NCBI GenBank assembly: GCA_944321875.1
Contig: CALUMX010000004.1
Coordinates: 1 to 64,000, forward strand
Length of the DNA: 64,000 nt
Source: an uncultured Muribaculaceae bacterium
Lineage (GTDB): Bacteria > Bacteroidota > Bacteroidia > Bacteroidales > Muribaculaceae
Direction of reading: 5' to 3'
The notes under the pieces are model-generated. The model saw only the letters and a list, made by a program, of their open reading frames with translations, had not been told where the DNA came from and ran no database searches. Position numbers and translations under genes: made by a program. Below, in pieces: positions 23,184 through 32,769 of this stretch. Within the stretch, counting starts at the first letter, position 1. Each line of letters starts with the position of its first letter.

Positions 23184-26100
23184 ATGACACAATCAGCAGA
23201 CCAAAAGATAAACAAGGTATTATTACTTGGCTCAGGAGCTTTGAAAATCGGAGAAGCCGGCGAGTTTGACTATTCTGGCTCTCAGGCTTTGAAAGCGCTG
23301 AAAGAAGAGGGGATTGAAACAATCCTAATCAACCCCAACATCGCAACAGTACAGACATCGGAGGGAATTGCCGACCGAATTTACTTCTTGCCGGTTACGC
23401 CATTCTTCGTCGAAAAGGTGATTGCCAAGGAAAAGCCTCAGGGCATTTTGCTTGCGTTCGGCGGTCAGACGGCGCTTAACTGTGGTGTGGAGTTGTATCA
23501 GTCGGGTGTTTTGGAAAAATACAACGTGTCTGTATTGGGTACTCCGGTACAGGCTATCATGGACACGGAAGACCGTGAGTTGTTTGTCAAGAAACTTGAT
23601 GAAATCAACGTAAAGACTATTAAGAGCGAGGCTGTCTCTACGATTGAGGATGCTATCGTAGCAGCAGATAAACTGGGATATCCGGTAATTGTCCGCGCAG
23701 CTTATGCTTTGGGTGGTCTTGGTAGCGGCTTCTGTGACACTAAGGAACAATTGGTGGCTCTTACAGAGAAGGCTCTCTCATTCTCTCCTCAGGTTTTGGT
23801 GGAAAAATCACTGAAAGGCTGGAAGGAAGTCGAGTATGAAGTAGTGCGCGACCGCTTTGACAACTGTATTACGGTATGTAATATGGAAAACTTCGACCCG
23901 CTGGGTATTCACACGGGTGAAAGTATTGTTGTCGCTCCTTCTCAGACATTGTCGAACGATGACTACCACCTGCTCCGCAAACTTGCCATCAAGATTATCC
24001 GTCATATCGGCATCGTAGGTGAATGTAACGTGCAGTATGCTTATGACCCGATGTCTATGGACTATCGCGTCATTGAGGTGAATGCTCGTCTGAGCCGTAG
24101 TTCGGCTCTTGCTTCGAAGGCTACGGGCTATCCTTTGGCATTCATTGCTGCCAAACTGGGATTGGGTTATGGCCTGTTCGATTTGAAGAACGCTGTGACA
24201 AAACAGACTTCCGCATTCTTCGAGCCGGCGTTGGACTACGTAGTATGTAAGATTCCGCGTTGGGATTTGGGTAAGTTCCAAGGTGTGAAGAAGGAAATTG
24301 GCTCGTCGATGAAATCAGTCGGAGAGGTTATGGCTATCGGACGTACGTTTGAAGAAGCCATTCAAAAGGGTCTTCGTATGATTGGTCAGGGCATGCACGG
24401 CTTTATCGAGAACAAGGCGTTGAGCGTACCGGACATCGACAAGGCGTTGAAGGAGCCAACCGACAAGCGAATTTTCGTGATTGAGACTGCGTTCCGTCAC
24501 GGTTATAGCGTGGATAAAATCCATGAGCTTACAAAGATTGACAAGTGGTTCCTTGATAAACTCTATAATTTGCAGAAGACAGCAGAGGAACTTGAAGGAT
24601 ACACTGAATTGAAGAGTGTACCGGTAGAGTTGATTCGCCTTGCCAAGCAGCAGGGATTCTCTGACTTCCAGATTGCACGTGCCGTGCTCAAGCAGGGCAT
24701 GACAGATGCGGAAGGAGCAAACCGCGCTGTCCGCAGCTTGCGTAAGGAATACGGCATTCTGCCGGTAGTGAAGCAGATTGACACATTGGGTGCGGAATAT
24801 CCGGCACAGACCAACTACTTGTATCTCACTTACAACGGAACGGAGCACGACATCGTTTACGAAAATGACCAGAAATCAGTTGTCGTGTTGGGTTCTGGTG
24901 CTTACCGCATCGGTAGCTCTGTTGAATTTGACTGGTGTAGCGTCAACGCTCTTCTGACAGTCAAGAAAGAGGGATGGCGTTCGGTAATGATTAACTACAA
25001 CCCGGAAACCGTATCTACTGACTATGACATGTGTGACCGCTTGTATTTCGACGAGTTGACTTATGAGCGTGTTATGGATATTATCGACTTGGAGACACCT
25101 CACGGTGTAATCCTGTCAACCGGCGGCCAGATTCCGAACAACCTAGCTACCCGCTTGGATGAGGACGGTGTGAACATCCTCGGTACGTCGGCTACAAGCA
25201 TCGATAACGCAGAGGACCGTCACAAGTTCTCTTCCATGCTTGACCGTCTCGGCATCGACCAGCCTCGCTGGAGAGAGTTGACATCTATGACTGACATTCA
25301 CGAATTCGTCGAAGAGGTTGGCTATCCTGTATTGGTGCGTCCGTCTTACGTCTTGTCGGGTGCAGCCATGAACGTATGCTCCAACGATGACGAGTTGGAA
25401 CGCTTCCTGAAGCTTGCAGCCAACGTGTCAAAACAACACCCGGTTGTCGTTACGGAGTTCATCGAGCATGCCAAGGAAATTGAAATGGATGCCGTTGCTC
25501 AAAATGGAGAGATTAAGGTATATGCCATCTCTGAGCACATCGAGTTTGCCGGTGTACACTCTGGTGACGCTACCATCCAGTTCCCGCCGCAAAAACTTTA
25601 TGTGGAAACTGTTCGCCGCATTAAGAAAATCTCCAGCCAGATTGCAAAGGCGCTGAACATTTCAGGTCCGTTCAACATTCAGTATCTTGCAAAGAACAAC
25701 GATATTAAGGTGATTGAGTGTAACCTTCGTGCTTCGCGCAGCTTCCCGTTTGTATCCAAGGTTTTGAAATTGAACTTCATTGACCTTGCTACAAAGGTGA
25801 TGTTGGGTAAGCAGGTTGAAAAGCCAAATAAGAGCGCATTCGATTTGGATTATGTAGGTATCAAGGCTTCTCAATTCTCATTCTCACGTCTTCAGGGAGC
25901 AGACCCTGTGTTGGGCGTAGACATGTCTTCAACAGGAGAGGTTGGCTGTATCGGTGATGATACTTCGGAGGCAATTCTGAAGTCAATGCTTTCCGTTGGC
26001 TATAAGATGCCTAAGAAGGCCGTATTGCTCAGCACCGGTTCAGCTAAGCAGAAAGCCGACATGCTTGACGCTGCTGCTGCCTTGTATGAGAACGGCTACA

Positions 26101-26417
26101 AGCTTTATGCTACGGCTGGAACATACAAGTATTTGACGGACAACAATATTCCGGCAATTCATGTGTATTGGCCAAGTGAAGAAGGTCAGCATCCGCAGGC
26201 ATTGGATATGCTTCACAACAAGGAAATCGATTTGGTTGTGAACATTCCGAAGAACCTCAGCAGCCGAGAATTGAGCAATGGCTACAAGATTCGCCGTGCG
26301 TCTATCGACTTGAACATTCCATTGCTGACCAATGCGCGTCTTGCTTCTGCTTTTGTGGATGCAATCTGCAAATACTCAATGGATGATATTGAAATTAAAT
26401 CTTGGGACGAATATTAA
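23184..26417 (+). CDS. carB: Carbamoyl-phosphate synthase large subunit
   Basis: A 1077-residue synthetase with the expected internal duplication. Each half begins with a pre-ATP-grasp motif (VLLLGSGALKIGEAGEFDYSG near 13; VVVLGSGAYRIGSSVEFDW near 568) and carries an ATP-grasp domain with VIEVNARLSRSSALASK in the first and VIECNLRASRSFPFVSK in the second. The oligomerisation domain lies at about 400-550. The C-terminal MGS-like allosteric domain (about 940-1077, KAVLLSTGS and TAGTYKYL) would bind UMP or ornithine. Length matches E. coli CarB (1073). It lies downstream of carA and 12 bp before the next gene. Confidence 0.98.
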   Translation: MTQSADQKINKVLLLGSGALKIGEAGEFDYSGSQALKALKEEGIETILINPNIATVQTSEGIADRIYFLPVTPFFVEKVIAKEKPQGILLAFGGQTALNCGVELYQSGVLEKYNVSVLGTPVQAIMDTEDRELFVKKLDEINVKTIKSEAVSTIEDAIVAADKLGYPVIVRAAYALGGLGSGFCDTKEQLVALTEKALSFSPQVLVEKSLKGWKEVEYEVVRDRFDNCITVCNMENFDPLGIHTGESIVVAPSQTLSNDDYHLLRKLAIKIIRHIGIVGECNVQYAYDPMSMDYRVIEVNARLSRSSALASKATGYPLAFIAAKLGLGYGLFDLKNAVTKQTSAFFEPALDYVVCKIPRWDLGKFQGVKKEIGSSMKSVGEVMAIGRTFEEAIQKGLRMIGQGMHGFIENKALSVPDIDKALKEPTDKRIFVIETAFRHGYSVDKIHELTKIDKWFLDKLYNLQKTAEELEGYTELKSVPVELIRLAKQQGFSDFQIARAVLKQGMTDAEGANRAVRSLRKEYGILPVVKQIDTLGAEYPAQTNYLYLTYNGTEHDIVYENDQKSVVVLGSGAYRIGSSVEFDWCSVNALLTVKKEGWRSVMINYNPETVSTDYDMCDRLYFDELTYERVMDIIDLETPHGVILSTGGQIPNNLATRLDEDGVNILGTSATSIDNAEDRHKFSSMLDRLGIDQPRWRELTSMTDIHEFVEEVGYPVLVRPSYVLSGAAMNVCSNDDELERFLKLAANVSKQHPVVVTEFIEHAKEIEMDAVAQNGEIKVYAISEHIEFAGVHSGDATIQFPPQKLYVETVRRIKKISSQIAKALNISGPFNIQYLAKNNDIKVIECNLRASRSFPFVSKVLKLNFIDLATKVMLGKQVEKPNKSAFDLDYVGIKASQFSFSRLQGADPVLGVDMSSTGEVGCIGDDTSEAILKSMLSVGYKMPKKAVLLSTGSAKQKADMLDAAAALYENGYKLYATAGTYKYLTDNNIPAIHVYWPSEEGQHPQALDMLHNKEIDLVVNIPKNLSSRELSNGYKIRRASIDLNIPLLTNARLASAFVDAICKYSMDDIEIKSWDEY

Positions 26418-26429
26418 GAATAAAACGAT

Positions 26430-27623
26430 ATGAAAAATAGTTATAAATTAGCGTCTATCATGCTCGCAGCTGCATTCTCAATGAATGCAGCCGAGCCTGT
26501 CGATACTTGTTTCCAGTTTACCGACATCAAGGTAAACAAGACAACTTCCGTAAAAGACCAGAACAAATCGGGTACATGCTGGAGCTTCTCCGGTATCTCA
26601 TTCATGGAGGATGAATTGCTGAAAGCCGGTAAGGGCGAATACGATTTGTCTGAAATGTTTGTTGTGCGTCAGTGCTATATCGATAAGGCTATCAGCTATG
26701 TACGCTATTACGGACAGGCAAATTTCGGAGAGGGTGCAGGTTTGATTGACGTGCCTTATGTATATGACAAGTACGGTATGCTTCCAGAAGAAGTTTATAC
26801 CGGATTGCAATATGGTGAGGACAAGCACAACCATGGAGAGCTTGCTGCCGTATTGAAGGCTTATCTGGATGAGATTGTGAAGAATCCGAACAAGAAGCTT
26901 TCGACAGCTTGGCTGAAGGGTTATATCGGAATTCTGGATGCTTATCTCGGTGAGGTGCCTGAGTCATTTACATATAAAGGCAAAACCTACACACCGCGTA
27001 GCTTCGCTGATATGTTGGGCTTGAACATGAGTGATTATGTGCCTTTGACATCTTACACGCATCATGACTTTTATAAGCCATTTGTGCTTGAGGTACCCGA
27101 TAACTGGATGCACGGTCAATTCTACAACTTGCCGTTGAACGAGTTCAAGCAGGTAGTGGATGAAGCGATTGACAAGGGTTATACAGTACTTTGGGCTGCT
27201 GATGTCAGCGAAAAAGGTTTCAAGTGGTATGATGGAGTAGCACTTATGCCGAAGGTTGACGAAAGCAAGAGCATGGAAGGTACAGAACTTGACAAATGGG
27301 TGAAGCTCAGCTCAAAGGAACGTGAGGACAAGCTGTATGATTTCTCCGGTCCGGTAGAAGAGATTGAGGTAACACCGGAAGTTCGTCAGCAGGGCTTCGA
27401 TAATTACCAGACAACGGATGACCACGGTATGGTAATTGTAGGCAAGGCTAAAGACCAGAAAGGCAATCTGTACTACAAGGTGAAGAACTCTTGGGACGAC
27501 GATCAGGTCTACAAAGGCTACTTCTATGTGTCTGAACCGTATTTCCTGGCAAAGACAATGAGTATCATGGTGAACAAAAATGCCATGTCTAAAGCCACTA
27601 AGGAAAAATTAGGATTGCAATAA
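26430..27623 (+). CDS. pepC: Bleomycin hydrolase/aminopeptidase C-like cysteine peptidase (C1B) with signal peptide
   Basis: A 397-residue papain-fold peptidase. The catalytic triad is Cys50 (SGTCWSFSG), His332 (DDHGMVIVG) and Asn353 (VKNSWD), with Gln44 completing the oxyanion hole. Lactococcal PepC and bleomycin hydrolase are cytosolic hexameric aminopeptidases of about 440-450 residues. This protein instead begins with an apparent Sec signal (residues 1-21, cleavage near MNAAEP) and is shorter, so it is probably exported to the periplasm. It follows carB by 12 bp and precedes an ABC-F gene by 7 bp, suggesting co-transcription. The substrate is not known. Confidence 0.88.
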   Translation: MKNSYKLASIMLAAAFSMNAAEPVDTCFQFTDIKVNKTTSVKDQNKSGTCWSFSGISFMEDELLKAGKGEYDLSEMFVVRQCYIDKAISYVRYYGQANFGEGAGLIDVPYVYDKYGMLPEEVYTGLQYGEDKHNHGELAAVLKAYLDEIVKNPNKKLSTAWLKGYIGILDAYLGEVPESFTYKGKTYTPRSFADMLGLNMSDYVPLTSYTHHDFYKPFVLEVPDNWMHGQFYNLPLNEFKQVVDEAIDKGYTVLWAADVSEKGFKWYDGVALMPKVDESKSMEGTELDKWVKLSSKEREDKLYDFSGPVEEIEVTPEVRQQGFDNYQTTDDHGMVIVGKAKDQKGNLYYKVKNSWDDDQVYKGYFYVSEPYFLAKTMSIMVNKNAMSKATKEKLGLQ

Positions 27624-27630
27624 CCCGACT

Positions 27631-29559
27631 ATGATTTCTATTCAGGATTTAAGTGTAGAATTTAATAGTACTGCAATATTCAAGGATGTAAATTACGTCA
27701 TCAATAAAAAAGATAAAATTGCACTTGTTGGTAAAAACGGAGCCGGCAAATCTACTATGTTGAAGATTATTGCCGGCCTGTTGGAGCCGACAACGGGAGT
27801 GGTCGCGATTCCGAAAGGTCTGACTATCGGCTATCTGCCGCAGCAAATGAATCTGACGGACGTGCGCACGGTCATCGAGGAGGTGCGCACCGTATTCGGC
27901 CATTTGGAAGAGATGAAAGCCAAATTGGACAGTCTGAATACGGAATTGGCTGAGCGGACCGATTACGAGTCGGAGGCTTATCAGGACCTGATAGAGCGCA
28001 TATCCAATCTGAATGACATAATACTTCTTGAACAAAGTGAAAACAGTGAGGCCGAGATGGAGAAAACTCTTCTTGGCCTTGGCTTTTTACGTAGCGACTT
28101 TACGCGTAACACGTCTGAGTTCAGCGGAGGATGGAGAATGCGTATCGAGTTGGCCAAACTATTGCTTCAACGGCCGGATGTGTTGTTGCTGGACGAGCCG
28201 ACCAACCATTTGGATATCGAATCCATTCAGTGGCTTGAGTCGTTTTTGAAGCAGAAGGCGAATGTTGTAGTACTTGTGTCGCACGACCGTGCTTTTATCG
28301 ATAATGTAACCAACCGGACTATTGAGATTTCCTGCGGAAAGATTTACGATTATCAGGTAAATTATTCGAAATACGTTGAGCTGCACGCGGAGCGCATTGA
28401 ACAGCAACGGCGCGCATACGAGAACCAGCAGAAGCAGATACAGGACACGGAGAGGTTTATCGAGCGTTTCCGCTACAAGGCTACAAAGGCCGTTCAGGTG
28501 CAAAGCCGCATCAAGCAGTTGGCAAAAATAGAGGAAATCGAAGTCGATGAAGTCGACAACAGCCGATTGAGCCTGAAATTTCCTCCGGCTCCCCGCTCGG
28601 GTGATTATCCGATTATCTGTGAAGGTTTGAGCAAGAGCTATGGTGACCATCTTGTATTCGCAAACGTAGATTTAATCGTTAAAAGAGGTGAAAAAGTAGC
28701 CTTGGTCGGTAAAAATGGCGAAGGAAAATCTACATTTGTGAAATGTATAATGAACGAAATACCCTATGATGGTGTTCTTAAAATAGGTCATAACGTAAAA
28801 ATTGGATATTTCGCTCAGAACCAAGCGTCATTGCTGAATGAGGATCTCACCGTATTCGATACGATTGACTTTGTCGCTACCGGAGATATCAGAACCAAGA
28901 TAAGGGACATTCTCGGGGCCTTTATGTTTGGAGGTGAAGCTTCGGAAAAGAAGGTGAAAGTACTGTCAGGCGGAGAGAGAACTCGTCTTGCAATGATTCG
29001 GTTATTGCTGGAGCCTGTCAATCTGCTGATTCTGGACGAGCCGACCAACCATCTTGACATGAGAACGAAAGACATTCTCAAGCAGGCCATAAAGGATTTT
29101 GACGGTACGGTGATTGTCGTATCCCACGACCGAGACTTCCTTGACGGACTGGTAGAGAAAGTTTACGAGTTTGGAGGTGGACGAGTGAGAGAGCACTTGG
29201 GCGGAATCTACGATTTCCTGCAGAACAAGCAAATTGAATCGTTGAAAGAGCTTGAACGGCAGAAAACTGTGGAGAATGACCGTCAGGAAAGTGTTGTTGA
29301 GAACTCGGGACGACTTAGCTATGAAGAGAAAAAAGAGCATGAGCGTCAGGTACGGAAAGCAGAAAAGAAACTGAAAGAAGCCGAAGACACAGTTGCTCGC
29401 TTGGAAAATGAATTGAAAGAAATCGAATCTCGTTTGGCTGCAGGCGAAGTTGACAATGAGCTTTTTGCCGCACACGGTGAAAAGCAAAAGGAACTGGATG
29501 CCGCTATGGAAGCATGGGAAGAGGCCACGATGGAATTGGAACAACTTTCTATTACATAA
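27631..29559 (+). CDS. ABC-F family ATPase (Uup/EttA-type translation factor)
   Basis: A 642-residue soluble protein with two ABC domains and no membrane segment. The first Walker A is GKNGAGKST (34-42) with signature FSGGWRMR and LLLDEPTNHLD; the second Walker A is GKNGEGKST with signature LSGGERTR and LILDEPTNHLD. A linker with RFRYKATKAVQVQSR lies between the domains, as in P-site tRNA-interacting motifs of ABC-F proteins. The last 100 residues are a charged coiled coil, resembling the Uup C-terminal extension. ABC-F proteins act on ribosomes during stalling or antibiotic stress. The 3' end lies 13 bp before the M13 peptidase start. Confidence 0.93.
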   Translation: MISIQDLSVEFNSTAIFKDVNYVINKKDKIALVGKNGAGKSTMLKIIAGLLEPTTGVVAIPKGLTIGYLPQQMNLTDVRTVIEEVRTVFGHLEEMKAKLDSLNTELAERTDYESEAYQDLIERISNLNDIILLEQSENSEAEMEKTLLGLGFLRSDFTRNTSEFSGGWRMRIELAKLLLQRPDVLLLDEPTNHLDIESIQWLESFLKQKANVVVLVSHDRAFIDNVTNRTIEISCGKIYDYQVNYSKYVELHAERIEQQRRAYENQQKQIQDTERFIERFRYKATKAVQVQSRIKQLAKIEEIEVDEVDNSRLSLKFPPAPRSGDYPIICEGLSKSYGDHLVFANVDLIVKRGEKVALVGKNGEGKSTFVKCIMNEIPYDGVLKIGHNVKIGYFAQNQASLLNEDLTVFDTIDFVATGDIRTKIRDILGAFMFGGEASEKKVKVLSGGERTRLAMIRLLLEPVNLLILDEPTNHLDMRTKDILKQAIKDFDGTVIVVSHDRDFLDGLVEKVYEFGGGRVREHLGGIYDFLQNKQIESLKELERQKTVENDRQESVVENSGRLSYEEKKEHERQVRKAEKKLKEAEDTVARLENELKEIESRLAAGEVDNELFAAHGEKQKELDAAMEAWEEATMELEQLSIT

Positions 29560-29572
29560 AACCTATAAAACT

Positions 29573-31588
29573 ATGAAATTTAAACATGGAGTTATGCTGT
29601 TGGCTTTAACAGGAGCAATGGCATTGAATGCAGAGCCAACTCGCACGGGAGCTCATCGCGAGAATCTTGATGAGTCAATCTCGCCGAAGACTGATTTCTA
29701 TCAGTATGCATGTGGTGGTTGGCAGAAAAAGAATCCGTTAAAGCCGGAATATTCTCGCTACGGTTCATTTGACGTATTGGGTGAGAACAACCAAAAGCAG
29801 TTGTTTGACCTGGTGGAATCACTGAGAGGAACTAAGCATGCCTACGGTACTGTGGCTCAGAAAATCAGCGACCTGTACACAATGGGTATGGACAACGAGA
29901 AGCTTGACAAGGAAGGTGCGGCTCCGATTGCTGCCGATATCAAGCGCATCGAGAACGCTCAGGCAGGCGACATCTCAGAGTTGATTGCATGGATGCACAG
30001 CTTCTCTTCTCCGTTCTTTGGTACGGGAGTGATGGCCGACATGATGAATTCCGATATGAATATCCTTTACTGGGGTGAAGGCGGACTCGGCTTGGGCAAC
30101 AGAGATTACTATACGGAGAACGACCCTCAGACAGTAAAAATCCGCTCAGCCTATAAGAATTTCATCGTGGAGCTTACAGAGTTGGCTGGTTTCAATGAGG
30201 AGCGTGCACAGCAAATCAGCAAGAACGTAATGAAGATTGAGACCGCTCTTGCGAAGGTGGCTATGACAGAGACCGAAAAGCGCGATTTGGCCGTTCAATA
30301 CAATATGTATACATTGGCTGATTTGCAGAAGGCTTGTCCGGCTATCGATTGGAGCACATATCTGAAAGGTGTTTATTTGCCGGTTGTTGATGACCTTTGC
30401 GTAATGCAACCGAAGTCACTCAGCAAAGTGAATGAATTGCTCTTGACATGCAATCTGCAGGAGATTAAGGACTATATGTTGTTCCACCTGATTAACTCCG
30501 CTTCTGACTATTTGGGCAACAACTTCCGCAAAGTGAACTTTGAGATGAGCCGTGTAATTTCCGGTGCAGAGGAAGATCAGCCGCAGTGGAAGCGCGCGTT
30601 GGCAGTGCCTAACGGTCTGCTTGGCGAGGCTCTCGGTCAGTTGTATGTAGAGAAATATTTCCCGGCAGAGTCTAAGCAGCGCATGCTTGAGTTGGTCGGC
30701 AATCTGCAGAAAGCTCTCGGTGAGCACATCCAGAACCTGACATGGATGAGCGACGCTACAAAGGCAAAGGCAATCGAGAAGTTGAACGCATTCTACGTTA
30801 AGGTTGGTTATCCTGACAAGTGGAAAGACTATTCTGGCATCGAGATTAACCCGAACTTGTCTTATTGGGCTAACGTAAAGGCTGCTTCATTGTTCCACAT
30901 GAAGGAGGCTAATGCGAAATACGGCAAAGAGGTTGACCGTTCAGAATGGGGTATGACACCGCAAACTGTCAATGCTTACTATAACCCGATGACTAATGAA
31001 ATCTGCTTCCCGGCAGGTATCCTTCAGGCTCCGTTCTTCTCACCTGACGCACTCGATGCTGACAACTATGGCGCAATCGGTGTGGTTATCGGCCACGAGA
31101 TGACTCACGGATTCGATGACATGGGCCGCAACTTCGACAAGAACGGTAACATGCAGAACTGGTGGGCAGAAGAAGATGCTGAGATGTTCAACAAGTTGGC
31201 TGACAAATTGGTCGCTCAGTTTGACAAAATCATCGTGTTAGGTGACCAGCATGCAAACGGCCGCTTCACTCTTGGTGAGAACATTGCAGACCAGGGTGGT
31301 CTGCGTCTGGCATGGACTGCTTATCAGAAGACTCAGGAGGCAAAGGAGAACAAGACTGTTGACGGCTTTACACCGGCTCAGCGTTTCTACTTGTCGTATG
31401 CACATGTATGGGCAGACAACATCCGCGATGCGGAAATTCTTCGCCGTACAACAACCGACCCGCACTCACTGGGCCGCTGGAGAGTAAATGCAACTTTGAA
31501 GAATATCGATACATTCTACAAAGCATTTGATATCAAGGAAGGTGATGCCATGTATCTGGCACCGGAAGACCGTGTGGTAATCTGGTAA
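29573..31588 (+). CDS. pepO: M13-family zinc metallopeptidase (neprilysin/PepO-like), exported
   Basis: From the ATG at 29573 the protein has 671 residues. A Sec-type signal (about 1-20, GVMLLALTGAMALNAEP) precedes the N-terminal PF05649-like domain (about 45-430) and the catalytic PF01431-like domain. The zinc site is His508-Glu509-x-x-His512 (GHEMTHGFD) plus Glu569 in GENIADQGGL; NAYYNP and AHVWADNIR are conserved substrate-site motifs. It should hydrolyse peptides in the periplasm or on the surface. A longer frame beginning at 29450 overlaps the ABC-F gene and would bury the signal peptide, so it is not used. It ends the carA-carB-pepC-ABC-F-pepO run at a strong terminator. Confidence 0.95.
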   Translation: MKFKHGVMLLALTGAMALNAEPTRTGAHRENLDESISPKTDFYQYACGGWQKKNPLKPEYSRYGSFDVLGENNQKQLFDLVESLRGTKHAYGTVAQKISDLYTMGMDNEKLDKEGAAPIAADIKRIENAQAGDISELIAWMHSFSSPFFGTGVMADMMNSDMNILYWGEGGLGLGNRDYYTENDPQTVKIRSAYKNFIVELTELAGFNEERAQQISKNVMKIETALAKVAMTETEKRDLAVQYNMYTLADLQKACPAIDWSTYLKGVYLPVVDDLCVMQPKSLSKVNELLLTCNLQEIKDYMLFHLINSASDYLGNNFRKVNFEMSRVISGAEEDQPQWKRALAVPNGLLGEALGQLYVEKYFPAESKQRMLELVGNLQKALGEHIQNLTWMSDATKAKAIEKLNAFYVKVGYPDKWKDYSGIEINPNLSYWANVKAASLFHMKEANAKYGKEVDRSEWGMTPQTVNAYYNPMTNEICFPAGILQAPFFSPDALDADNYGAIGVVIGHEMTHGFDDMGRNFDKNGNMQNWWAEEDAEMFNKLADKLVAQFDKIIVLGDQHANGRFTLGENIADQGGLRLAWTAYQKTQEAKENKTVDGFTPAQRFYLSYAHVWADNIRDAEILRRTTTDPHSLGRWRVNATLKNIDTFYKAFDIKEGDAMYLAPEDRVVIW

Positions 31589-31609
31589 TCACATATGACT
31601 TAAAGATAG

Positions 31610-31642
31610 AAGGCGTTGCGGACATCCGCAACGCCTTTTTTG
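31610..31642 (+). terminator. Intrinsic terminator after the M13 peptidase gene
   Basis: AAGGCGTTGCGGA and its complement (31625-31637) form a GC-rich hairpin followed by six T residues, 22 bp after the stop. It ends the whole carAB cluster. Confidence 0.9.
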
Positions 31643-31684
31643 TGTTATGAAACTCGGTTCTGCGATTTTTTTTGGCAGGAGCGC

Positions 31685-31716
31685 TTTGCCATTGTGCGTG
31701 ATTTGGCTTAACTTTA
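31685..31716 (+). promoter_or_regulatory. Promoter of trmN, placed for a leaderless transcript
   Basis: TTTG (31685-31688) and TAACTTTA (31709-31716, one mismatch to TAnnTTTG) have the usual 20-bp spacing. The -7 box ends 5 bp before the ATG at 31721, so the transcript should start at or next to the start codon. Confidence 0.7.
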
Positions 31717-31720
31717 CGTT

Positions 31721-32422
31721 ATGAATAAGGATATCTTTGAGTTTAAGCATTTCAAGGTACGTCAGGCTGACAGTGCCATGAAAGTGGGTACCGACGGAGT
31801 TCTGCTTGGTGCATGGGTGGACGTTTCTCATGCGACCTCCGCTTTGGACGTGGGATGTGGCACCGGATTGATTGCCTTGATGATGGCACAGCGCAACCCT
31901 GCATTGAGCATTGAAGGGGTGGAAATCGACCCTATTGCGGCAACAGAGGCTTCCGGAAACTTTGAGGCAAGTCCATGGTCGGAACGCTTGAGAGTAAGAA
32001 CCGGTGATTTTTTGGAAATGGCATTTGACAGAAAATATGATTTGGTTGTAACCAATCCTCCGTTTTTCAAGACCGGGCAGGCTGCTCCAGAGCAACGGCG
32101 TGCCATGGCCCGACACTCCGATACGCTGCCTTTTGAGAAGCTGTTGCGAAAAAGTGCGTCTTTGCTGAATGAGGGAGGCCGTTTTGTCCTGATTGCTCCT
32201 ATGGAGGTGAAAGAGGATATTGAGTTTTTTGCAGGAGAAGCAAACCTGTGGCTACGAACCCGATTACACGTCCATACATTGGCTCATAAACCGGTCAAAC
32301 GCCTTATTTGGGAGTATGTCAACATTCCCGCTGAGGCGGCAGACATCCATTTATGTCTACAGAAGTCGGGAGGTGACAGAAGTGATGCTTATGCGGAGAT
32401 GACAAAAGATTTCTATTTGTAA
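31721..32422 (+). CDS. trmN: tRNA1(Val) adenine-37 N6-methyltransferase (TrmN6/YfiC family)
   Basis: A 233-residue SAM-dependent methyltransferase. Motif I is LDVGCGTGLIALMMAQ, the acidic loop GVEIDP follows, and the catalytic motif NPPFF (N6-adenine type) is in DLVVTNPPFFKTG. The N-terminal FKHFKVRQADSAMKVGTDGVLLGAW matches the E. coli YfiC family, which methylates A37 of tRNA1(Val). Length is close to that enzyme (245). It is cytosolic and apparently monocistronic. No clear terminator follows; the AT-rich 347-bp region at 32423 does. Confidence 0.94.
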   Translation: MNKDIFEFKHFKVRQADSAMKVGTDGVLLGAWVDVSHATSALDVGCGTGLIALMMAQRNPALSIEGVEIDPIAATEASGNFEASPWSERLRVRTGDFLEMAFDRKYDLVVTNPPFFKTGQAAPEQRRAMARHSDTLPFEKLLRKSASLLNEGGRFVLIAPMEVKEDIEFFAGEANLWLRTRLHVHTLAHKPVKRLIWEYVNIPAEAADIHLCLQKSGGDRSDAYAEMTKDFYL

Positions 32423-32769
32423 GCGAAATAATAATAAAAAAACAAAAAGGAAATGGATGTATAGTATTTCGTTCGATTTTTTTAATATCTTTGGATAAGA
32501 TAGGGGCAAATTTGAGAACTTCGGTTTCATCTGCGCTTTACGGTTGCTCTTTTGTTTTTCCGACTTAGGATGAAATCGCTTACGGTTCGGCAAAAAACAC
32601 CGTTGGGTTTTATGCTTCTCCGCTTGATGCTTGCTATCTTTGATCATGGAAGGGGAATTATGTTGATTATCCCCAATCTTGTTTAAATTGTGTTGAATTA
32701 GGACTATTTAAAGAGAAAATAATTAAACGAATTACATACAGATTTGTCTGATAATAAAAACCAAAGCAT
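32423..32769. other. Intergenic region with promoters and possible structured RNA
   Basis: This 347-bp gap has no convincing ORF. It contains two TATCTTTG octamers (32486-32493 and 32635-32642) that match the -7 consensus. Between them lie a 10-bp stem CGGTTTCATC (32521-32530)/GATGAAATCG (32568-32577; one G-U) and a short hairpin ACGGT (32582-32586)/ACCGT (32599-32603) followed by TGGGTTTT. A 5-bp GGGGA/TCCCC hairpin is at 32652-32674. The second -7 box is the better candidate for the downstream gene, leaving a 120-nt leader. Confidence 0.45.

Noticed and set aside
29450-29572. N-terminal extension of the M13 peptidase starting at ATG 29450
   Set aside because: It overlaps the ABC-F coding end in another frame and would put 41 basic residues before the signal peptide.
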